Made by a program: the position numbers and the translations under genes. Shown piece by piece: positions 15,489-22,213 of a DNA stretch of 41,926 nucleotides. Source of the DNA: JBDRGC01 sp043818215 (lineage in GTDB: Bacteria; Chloroflexota; Anaerolineae; Anaerolineales; UBA11858). The stretch spans positions 1 through 41,926 of the forward strand of contig JBDRGC010000024.1 of NCBI GenBank assembly GCA_043818215.1, in the 5' to 3' direction. The notes under the pieces were generated by a model, which searched no databases, was not told the origin of the DNA, and worked only from the letters and a program-made list of their open reading frames with translations. The first letter of the stretch is position 1. Every line of letters starts with the position of its first letter.

Positions 15489-16859
15489 ATGAACCCCAAA
15501 TCCTTCCTCCTCATCTCCCTCGGTTGCGCTAAAAACACGGTCGATTCTGACTCGATGGCGCAGTTGTTGGTGGCTGCTGGTTACCATCCTGCCGCCGACC
15601 CCGACACAGCCGGCGTTGTGATTGTCAATACCTGCGGCTTTATCGACCCGGCCAAAGACGAGTCGTTTCAGGTGCTGGGTGAATTAGCCGCGCACAAGCG
15701 GGATGGGCAAATACTCATCGCTGCTGGCTGCCTGACCCAGCGCTACGGGGTCGAGGTCGCCCAACGGGTTCCCGGCATCGATGGCATCATCGGGACCCGC
15801 CGCTGGATGGACATTGCGGATGTAGCTGGCAGGCTGGGGAAAAGCAACCACCCCACAACGTTGTTGCACCTTCCTGACGTCCCCACAATGGGCCGCGACG
15901 ACGCCGGGACTCTGCGAGTCAGCGTTCAGGGGGCTAGCGCATATCTCAAAATCGCCGATGGCTGCCGCCGTCCGTGCGCGTTTTGCGCCATCCCCCTCAT
16001 CAAAGGGACTACCGTCAGCCGCCCAATGGATGCCATCATCGCCGATGCCCACGCGCTGCAAGACATGGGAATTAAAGAGATCATTCTGATTGCGCAGGAC
16101 ACCACGGACTACGGGCTTGACCGGGGCATCGAAAATGGGCTGGCGAGGCTGCTCGAAAAGATGGTGGCCGAATTGCCCGAAGTGGATTGGATGCGGGTGA
16201 TGTATGCTTACCCCGGTTACGTCACCGACCGGCTGATCGACGTGATGGCTGCCCACCCCCAAATTCTGCCCTATTTGGATATCCCCTTGCAGCACGCTCA
16301 CCCGGCGGTTTTGCAGCGTATGCGCCGCCCCGCCAATATGGACTGGGTCTACCGCACGCTGGAGAAGATGCGCGTTGCCATGACTGCCCTCGCTTTGCGC
16401 ACCACCTTCATCGTCGGCTACCCCGGCGAGACCGAAGCAGAGTTCCAGACTTTGCTGGACTTCATCGAAGAAATTCGTTTCGACCGGGTGGGAGCCTTCG
16501 AATATTCCTTCGAGCGTGGAACCGCCGCCGAGCCGCTGGGTGATCCGGTTTCCCCGGAGGTCAAGCAGGCCCGCTGGGAACGGCTGATGGAATTGCAGCA
16601 GGGCATCTCCCTGGAACGCAATCAAGCCTTTATGGGCCAAACCCTGGACGTGCTCATCGAAGGCCAGGGCGACGGCATCTCCCTGGGCCGCAGCTACCGC
16701 GACGCCCCCGAAATCGACGGTATGGTGGTCATCGATGAGGAAGTGCCCGTAGGTGAGATGGTTCCTGCGCTCATCACCGGCGCCATGGAGTATGATTTGA
16801 GTGGAGTAGTGGATTCAACGCAGAGACGCGAAGATGCAAGGACGCAAAGGGTGTTTTGA
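15489..16859 (+). CDS. rimO: ribosomal protein S12 methylthiotransferase RimO
   Basis: Radical SAM enzyme that adds a beta-methylthio group to an aspartate of ribosomal protein S12. The product is 456 residues. The N-terminal UPF0004 domain has its three cluster cysteines in SLGCAKNTVDSD, VNTCGF and AAGCLTQR. The radical SAM CxxxCxxC is CRRPCAFC (around residues 159-166). A C-terminal TRAM domain follows, ending near MEYDLSGVV. LGCAKNTVDS, with N-T-V-D-S after the Cys, separates RimO from MiaB. The last ~14 residues (STQRREDARTQRVF) are encoded by a repeat of ACGCAGAGACGC type and look acquired. Confidence 0.95.
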   Translation: MNPKSFLLISLGCAKNTVDSDSMAQLLVAAGYHPAADPDTAGVVIVNTCGFIDPAKDESFQVLGELAAHKRDGQILIAAGCLTQRYGVEVAQRVPGIDGIIGTRRWMDIADVAGRLGKSNHPTTLLHLPDVPTMGRDDAGTLRVSVQGASAYLKIADGCRRPCAFCAIPLIKGTTVSRPMDAIIADAHALQDMGIKEIILIAQDTTDYGLDRGIENGLARLLEKMVAELPEVDWMRVMYAYPGYVTDRLIDVMAAHPQILPYLDIPLQHAHPAVLQRMRRPANMDWVYRTLEKMRVAMTALALRTTFIVGYPGETEAEFQTLLDFIEEIRFDRVGAFEYSFERGTAAEPLGDPVSPEVKQARWERLMELQQGISLERNQAFMGQTLDVLIEGQGDGISLGRSYRDAPEIDGMVVIDEEVPVGEMVPALITGAMEYDLSGVVDSTQRREDARTQRVF

Positions 16860-16888
16860 TGAAAGAGAATGAGTTGAGCCGAGTATAG
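16859..16888 (+). pseudogene. 5' stub of a second GxxExxY gene
   Basis: ATG AAA GAG AAT GAG TTG AGC encodes MKENELSRV before a stop. The intact gene downstream begins MKENDLSSI, with the same first codons. The stub starts within the rimO stop codon and breaks off just before a CGCAAAG array. Confidence 0.7.
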
Positions 16889-16937
16889 AAGATTTATCGC
16901 AAAGGCGCAGAGATGCAAAGGCACAAAGGTTATTAAG

Positions 16938-17318
16938 ATGAAAGAGAATGATTTGAGCAGTATTATCGTTAATGCAGCAATTGAGGTGCATCGCACGTTA
17001 GGCGGGCCTGGACTGTTGGAGAGCGTGTACGAGGAAGCCACTGTCTGGGAAATACGACAACGCGGCCCCAGTGTTGAACGGCAAAAAGAAATACCTATCG
17101 TGTATAAAGGATTTACGCTTGGTCATCCTCTGCGACTCGACTTACTCGTCGGTGGGCTAGTCATTGTCGAAGTTAAAGCAACGAGTAAATACGATCCGAT
17201 TTTCGAATCTCAATTGCTTACGTACCTTCGTCTCACAGATTTAAAGCTTGGTCTGGTTATCAACTTCGGTGAACGCCTTGTCAAAGACGGCATTCATCGC
17301 GTCGTCAACAGTTTATAA
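16938..17318 (+). CDS. GxxExxY protein (PDDEXK_3-like)
   Basis: 126-residue protein of the GxxExxY family. The namesake motif is GLLESVY (Gly25, Glu28, Tyr31). RLDLLVGGLVIVEVKA supplies an Asp and an E-x-K pair, consistent with the PD-(D/E)xK nuclease fold assigned to this family. The C-terminus LKLGLVINFGERLVKDGIHRVVN is canonical. In-vivo role unknown. It is flanked by inverted CGCAAAG-type arrays and by truncated 5' and 3' pieces of another copy, as if the gene with its arrays were a mobile or amplifiable unit. Confidence 0.88.
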   Translation: MKENDLSSIIVNAAIEVHRTLGGPGLLESVYEEATVWEIRQRGPSVERQKEIPIVYKGFTLGHPLRLDLLVGGLVIVEVKATSKYDPIFESQLLTYLRLTDLKLGLVINFGERLVKDGIHRVVNSL

Positions 17319-17376
17319 CAAAAGAACTTTGCGCCTTTGCTCCTTTGCTCCTTTGCGTCTTTGCGTTAAAAAAAGC

Positions 17377-17425
17377 GGGCGTCTGGTCAAAGACTGCATC
17401 CATCGAGTTATCAATGATTTATTAC
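17377..17425 (+). pseudogene. 3' stub of a second GxxExxY gene
   Basis: The sequence translates as GRLVKDCIHRVINDLLQ. This aligns to the last residues of the intact gene (ERLVKDGIHRVVNSL) but with many synonymous differences, so it is an older diverged copy and not a recent duplication. It is followed by another inverted array. Confidence 0.75.
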
Positions 17426-17496
17426 AAAAAGAACTTTGCGTCTTTGCTTCTTTGCGCCTTTGCGTTAAAGCTTGAAACAGTTATGAAGGAGTCACA

Positions 17497-18396
17497 ATGA
17501 CCCACAAACTCAAAGTCGGTTATATTGGCCTGGGCATCATGGGGAAGTCTATGGCCGGCAATATTCTCAAGGCTGGATTTCCTCTCGTTGTCCACAACCG
17601 CAGCCGCGGGGCGGTGCAAGGCTTAGCTGCTGAGGGAGCTGTGGAAGCGTTCTCCCCCGCGGAGGTGGCCTCTCAGGTGGACGTAGTTTTCACCAATCTG
17701 CCTGATTCTCCCGATGTAGAATTGGTAGCGCTGGGGCCGGGGGGCATCATCGAGGGAGCGCACGAGGGCTTGATCTTTGTGGATAACTCCACCATCAAGC
17801 CTGCCACTGCTCGATATATCGCTGAACAACTGGACAAAAAAGGCGTGCTGTGCCTGGACGCCCCTGTCAGCGGCGGCGACATCGGCGCGCAGAAAGGGAC
17901 CTTAGCCATCATGGTGGGCGGCCCCGCCGAGGCTTTAGAGAAGGTGATGCCCATCTTCGAGGTTATCGGCACATCCATCACGCATGTGGGAGATAGCGGC
18001 GCGGGGCAAATAGCCAAGGCCGCTAACCAGGTAATGGTCGCCGCGCAGATGGTAGCCCTGGGCGAGTTGCTCATCCTGGCGAAGAAAGCCGGCGCGGACC
18101 CCAAAAAGGTGATCCAGGCCATCCAGGGAGGCGCAGCCCAGTGCTGGACGTTGGATGTCAAGCCGGAGCGATTGTTCGCTGGTAATCGCAATCCCGGTTT
18201 CAAGGCCTATATGCAGGCCAAAGACCTGGGCATTGTGATTGATACGGCCCGCGAATATGGCATCCCCATGCCGGCTGCGGCGGTACATGCCCAATTGTTC
18301 GATGCCATGCTGCAAATGGGAATGGCAGAACTGGACAATTCCGCCGTGCTTGGAGTGATCGAAACGCTGGCGGGTGTATCGCTTTTGGACGGATGA
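17497..18396 (+). CDS. NAD(P)-dependent beta-hydroxyacid dehydrogenase (GarR/HIBADH family)
   Basis: Oxidoreductase of 299 residues, family length. The N-terminal Rossmann motif is YIGLGIMGKSMAGNILKAGF, with VVHNRS after the second strand. The substrate-binding motif is DAPVSGGDIGAQKGTLAIMVGG. The catalytic lysine is in GQIAKAANQVMVAAQ. The best matches in pattern are 2-hydroxy-3-oxopropionate (tartronate semialdehyde) reductases; 3-hydroxyisobutyrate dehydrogenase or glyoxylate reductase are alternatives. AAGGAG lies 7-8 bases before the ATG. One base separates its stop from the start of the large regulator gene, so they are co-transcribed. Confidence 0.9.
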   Translation: MTHKLKVGYIGLGIMGKSMAGNILKAGFPLVVHNRSRGAVQGLAAEGAVEAFSPAEVASQVDVVFTNLPDSPDVELVALGPGGIIEGAHEGLIFVDNSTIKPATARYIAEQLDKKGVLCLDAPVSGGDIGAQKGTLAIMVGGPAEALEKVMPIFEVIGTSITHVGDSGAGQIAKAANQVMVAAQMVALGELLILAKKAGADPKKVIQAIQGGAAQCWTLDVKPERLFAGNRNPGFKAYMQAKDLGIVIDTAREYGIPMPAAAVHAQLFDAMLQMGMAELDNSAVLGVIETLAGVSLLDG

Positions 18397-18397
18397 T

Positions 18398-21300
18398 ATG
18401 ACAACACTCCAAATACTCTTACTCGGTCCGCCCGAAGTTCGTTGGGGGAAGAAAAGGATCTCGATCCAGCGACGGATTCCGCAAGCTCTGTTATTTTACC
18501 TGGCATCACGGGGGAGCATGATAAGCCATGAAGAACTCATTTCCGTTTTTTGGAGAGATGTACCAACCACAGATGCATGGGCGCGCTGCCACGATAACTT
18601 GGATCGGCTTCGCAGCGACCTCCCCGATCCAAGTATCATCATAACTGACGACGCCCTGGTAGGACTCGATTTCGACCGCGCCTTCGTTGACCAGCGGGAA
18701 TTCGAAGCGTTGATTGATCGCGCCGGACGCAAGCCCTGGCAAATTCCAGAGACTGAGCCACTACCGGAGCTTATCCACCAACTGCTTCAACAATCTATCA
18801 ACTTGTGGCGTGGTGCGCGTTTTTTGGCGGGAAACAAACTGCCCGGCATCCCACCCCTGGATGAATGGCTGACACGCACCGCTGCGCATCTCGAGCATCT
18901 ACGCGGTAGTGTGATCGAACGCCTCGCTGACCACGCATACACTATCGGAGATCTGGAAACGGCGATTAAATTGGCCTATGATGCCTTAGAAAGCGACGAA
19001 CTCAACGAGAATATCCACTATCGCGTGATGCAATATCTGATCGAAATGGGATGCCTCAACGAAGCCCGGCAGCACCTAGACCACGTGCGAGGTCTGATGC
19101 GCCGCGAGCTGGATATCAGTCTTCCCCCAAAGCTGATATCTTTCTACAAACGTGTTCACAAGCTGCACAATGGCTATGCCCCAGAAACGCCACCCAAATG
19201 GGCGATTCATCCCAGTATGGATGTGCCATTCGTTGGCCGGCGGGACATATTGCTTCAGATACACCGGATATTCGACCAACACAAGGGCGCCTTTATTTTA
19301 GGCGAGGCAGGACAAGGCAAAACTCGTCTCATTCAACAATTCGCGGTGGAGATACACCCTGCTCCACGCTTGTTGGTGGCAACCTGCCGGCCGCTGGAAA
19401 AAAACCTGCCGTTCCAACCAATCAATGATGTTCTTCGCCGCCACGTCACACCAGACGAATGGCTGGCTCTGCCATCTGTTTGGGCCACTCGTCTGGCTCG
19501 CTTGCTACCCGAATTAGAGACCATGCGTCCTGAACTAGAACCACCGAGTATCCCCGAAGATCCTGCTCAAGCACAAGCTCTGCTCTTAGATGCTATCCGC
19601 CAGGTATTCATTTTGCTGGCTGAAAAACAAAAACTGGTCTTTGTTCTGGATGACGCTCACTGGGCAGATGAAGCCACCTTGTCCACTGTAGCTTATCTAT
19701 TATCTCGTCCTCCCTTTGACCACAATGCATCACTGTCAGTATTGGCGCGTCAGGAAGAAATCACACCTCACCTGGAAAACACACTTACATCCATTCAGCA
19801 ATCCCGGCATGGCGAAGTCATCCACCTCACTCGATTGAGCCGGGAGGACATCTCAGACCTGACTCGATTCATTCTGCAGAATACGCCCTCCCCTGAATTT
19901 GTAAAAATCCTGGAAAACGAAACGGGCGGAAATTCACTCTTCGTGTTAGAAACTCTGCGGAGCATTCGAGAATCTGAGCCTCAGATTGATCTTTCAGGAA
20001 ACACCCCCATTCCTCTGGCTGGGAGTTTACTCAATTCAATTCGTGGGCGTATCCACAGGTTAAACGCTTTCACGCGCAACGTTCTAGAAACCGCAGCCAT
20101 CATAGGAACCACAATCGAGCCGAAAGTTCTCAGCGCTGTCACCCAACAAAGCGATGCAAAAGTAGTGCAGGCCCTGGACGATCTGGAACGAAACCTGATT
20201 ATCCATACTCTGCCGCACTCCTCAACTCGATTACACTACCGGTTTGTGCATGACAAATTCCAAGAAGCCCTATTGCTAGATATCTCTCCGGTCAGAGCGC
20301 AAATGCTGCACGGACGCGTGGCGTGCATATTGGCAGACAAACCCCAACCAGAACAAGCTGCCATCCTGGCTCACCACTACGAGGCCGCCGGGGAACTAAT
20401 CACCGCTTTCGAATATTGGGTTGATGCCGGACAGCGTGCCCGTCAGCTCTTTGCCATCGCAGATGCAACCCGCTCCTTTTCGCAGGCCGAAAATCTCATT
20501 AAGCGCATTGAGCAAGAGCTTTCGAACGATGATATCTATCGCCTTTATGCTGATTGGTGTGAAATGGCCTTCGAGACCAGCGATACAGAACTGATTCGTA
20601 AACTTGGCAATGATGTGTTGAAACTAGGGGAACAACGCCATGCCCCCTTATTGATCGGCACTGCCTTAGATACTCTGAGCGATGCCTGCATGACAGCCAA
20701 TCAATTCGAAGAAGGGTTGGACTTCGCCACTCAGGCTATCCCCTATCTGGAACAAAGTGATAACACCTTCGAACTTATGGAGGCCTACATCCACCGCGGC
20801 GTCTTCTTTTATATGCTCAACCGCCTGGACGAGGCCACCGAAGCCTTTCAGGACGCATTGGCATTAAGTACAGATAGCAACTCACCCAAAGTAATTGGAG
20901 CGCGGGCTAATGCTCATTACCAGACATCTTTAATGCGCACTCTGGCTGGATGGCCCGAAAGCGGGCGAGAGCACGCTCTCATGTCCCTGGATGATGCCAA
21001 CTTGAGCAACCGCACTTATTTACGCGTAGCAGCTTATTTTGTTTTAGCCCTCTCAAGTTTTTACCTGGGTGAATATGTTCAGGCCAGGGAATACTCCCAA
21101 CTTGGCATCGAGTTAGCACAACGTACCCAGGGTTGGCGAATGTTGGGTTATTTGCACAGCTACGCCGCCGCAGCGGTTTTGATGATGGGCTATTTAGATT
21201 CAGCCCTGGAGCATGCCAGCGAGGCGATTAGTCTGGGAGAGAAATACGAACTAAACGATGTGATCGCATTAGGGTGTTGCCAACTTGGAGATTTGTACAC

Positions 21301-21892
21301 CCGTTTACAAAACCATGCCCAAGCCGCGCAGCATTACCAACGCGGCTTCGATGCAATTGGGGAAAATTTCATGGGAATGGAAAACCTGTTTCGTTTAGGA
21401 TTTGCCCTCTTTCAGACAGGGCAAAAAGAAACGGGGCACCAAACAATGGCTCTCGCGCTCACTGCTCTTCAAGACAGCGGTGTAGGTTTGGGCGTGATCA
21501 TGATACAGATTTGTCAGGCACGCGCTTATGCCCAATCAGGAGAATGGGATCAGGCCCGTCAGTTAGCCACCCATTTGAAGGACGAAACGAACTGGCGCTC
21601 GATGACCGCCTTCCACTTGACTGTCACAATCTTGCTAGGAAGAATTGCTTTGCATGACGAACAAATAGATTCCGCCATCGACCATTTCAAATCCACCATC
21701 CAAGGTGCAAAGTTGCTTGACAACGTCTGGATGGAATTAGAAGCGCAGAGAGAATTAGATAAAGCCTTGCGCCGTGCTGGGATAGAAGATGAAATGCCCA
21801 GGCAGCGTATAGATGAACTCATAGCCCAACTCAGAGCCAACATTACGGATGAAGCCATTCGTGGTGCGTGGAGGGTGGCGAGTAGCGAGTAG
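18398..21892 (+). CDS. SARP/AfsR-like ATPase regulator with TPR repeats
   Basis: 1164-residue cytoplasmic regulator. Residues ~1-95 form an OmpR-like winged helix (LQILLLGPPEVRWGKKRISI, then ALLFYLASRG). Residues ~110-250 form a bacterial transcriptional activation domain (YTIGDLETAIKLAYDALESDELNENIHYRVMQ). An AAA_16-type NTPase follows, with Walker A GEAGQGKT (~residue 302) and Walker B LVFVLDDAHWAD (~416). The rest is TPR-like helical repeats. Such proteins act as ATP-dependent, ligand-sensing activators. The gene starts 1 base after the upstream dehydrogenase stop. The last residues (WRVASSE) come from the start of an octamer array, so the original C-terminus is uncertain. Confidence 0.88.
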   Translation: MTTLQILLLGPPEVRWGKKRISIQRRIPQALLFYLASRGSMISHEELISVFWRDVPTTDAWARCHDNLDRLRSDLPDPSIIITDDALVGLDFDRAFVDQREFEALIDRAGRKPWQIPETEPLPELIHQLLQQSINLWRGARFLAGNKLPGIPPLDEWLTRTAAHLEHLRGSVIERLADHAYTIGDLETAIKLAYDALESDELNENIHYRVMQYLIEMGCLNEARQHLDHVRGLMRRELDISLPPKLISFYKRVHKLHNGYAPETPPKWAIHPSMDVPFVGRRDILLQIHRIFDQHKGAFILGEAGQGKTRLIQQFAVEIHPAPRLLVATCRPLEKNLPFQPINDVLRRHVTPDEWLALPSVWATRLARLLPELETMRPELEPPSIPEDPAQAQALLLDAIRQVFILLAEKQKLVFVLDDAHWADEATLSTVAYLLSRPPFDHNASLSVLARQEEITPHLENTLTSIQQSRHGEVIHLTRLSREDISDLTRFILQNTPSPEFVKILENETGGNSLFVLETLRSIRESEPQIDLSGNTPIPLAGSLLNSIRGRIHRLNAFTRNVLETAAIIGTTIEPKVLSAVTQQSDAKVVQALDDLERNLIIHTLPHSSTRLHYRFVHDKFQEALLLDISPVRAQMLHGRVACILADKPQPEQAAILAHHYEAAGELITAFEYWVDAGQRARQLFAIADATRSFSQAENLIKRIEQELSNDDIYRLYADWCEMAFETSDTELIRKLGNDVLKLGEQRHAPLLIGTALDTLSDACMTANQFEEGLDFATQAIPYLEQSDNTFELMEAYIHRGVFFYMLNRLDEATEAFQDALALSTDSNSPKVIGARANAHYQTSLMRTLAGWPESGREHALMSLDDANLSNRTYLRVAAYFVLALSSFYLGEYVQAREYSQLGIELAQRTQGWRMLGYLHSYAAAAVLMMGYLDSALEHASEAISLGEKYELNDVIALGCCQLGDLYTRLQNHAQAAQHYQRGFDAIGENFMGMENLFRLGFALFQTGQKETGHQTMALALTALQDSGVGLGVIMIQICQARAYAQSGEWDQARQLATHLKDETNWRSMTAFHLTVTILLGRIALHDEQIDSAIDHFKSTIQGAKLLDNVWMELEAQRELDKALRRAGIEDEMPRQRIDELIAQLRANITDEAIRGAWRVASSE

Positions 21893-21895
21893 CAA

Positions 21896-22073
21896 GTGGC
21901 GAGTCAGCGAGTCAGCGAGTCGGCGAGTCGGCGAGTCGGCGAGTCGGCGAGTCAGCGAGTCAGCGAGTCAGCGAGTCGGCGAGTCGGCGAGTCAGCGAGT
22001 CGGCGAGTCAGCGAGTCGGCGAGTCAGCGAGTCAGCGAGTCAGCGAGTCGGCGAGTCGGCGAGTCGGCGAATG
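21896..22073. repeat. tandem 8-bp array (GAGTCAGC/GAGTCGGC), ~21 units
   Basis: Nearly perfect octamer repeats alternating CAGC and CGGC variants begin immediately after the regulator stop. It is the same satellite as 15296-15486 in the opposite orientation. Open frames through it encode artificial SESASQRV-type peptides. Confidence 0.95.
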
Positions 22074-22084
22074 ATGACGCATCA

Positions 22085-22160
22085 CGCCTCACCCTCTACC
22101 CTCTGTCCTCTGTCCTCTACCCTCTCCCCTCTGTCCTCTGCCCTCTGTCCTCTGCCCTCC
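22085..22160. repeat. tandem ~8-bp array (CCTCTGTC type)
   Basis: About nine degenerate units of CCTCTGTC/CCTCTACC follow directly after the GAGTCAGC array. Nothing else is seen in the 21893-22200 spacer except the promoter below. Confidence 0.85.
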
Positions 22161-22200
22161 ACGAATCAGAGGCTGGCTTTTCCTTTACGCCAATTCATTG

Positions 22201-22213
22201 TACAATTCTCCCA
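22201..22213 (+). promoter_or_regulatory. leaderless promoter of the PBP homologue
   Basis: TACAAT at 22201-22206 ends 6 bases before the ATG at 22213, matching the tlyA arrangement; no Shine-Dalgarno sequence lies between. The -35 is not convincing. Confidence 0.55.

Larger units (their letters stand above)
16819..17467. repeat. CGCAAAG-type arrays around GxxExxY gene copies
   Basis: Four short arrays of CGCAAAGG/CGCAGAGA units are present. Two are forward (16813-16852 and 16899-16930); two are inverted CCTTTGCGTCTTTGCG types (17324-17367 and 17431-17466). They bracket an intact GxxExxY gene and, outside it, fragments of a second copy, in the order array, 5' stub, array, gene, array, 3' stub, array. 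Confidence 0.85.

Noticed and set aside
15684..16640. 318-codon minus-strand open frame
   Set aside because: Antisense shadow of rimO caused by codon bias.
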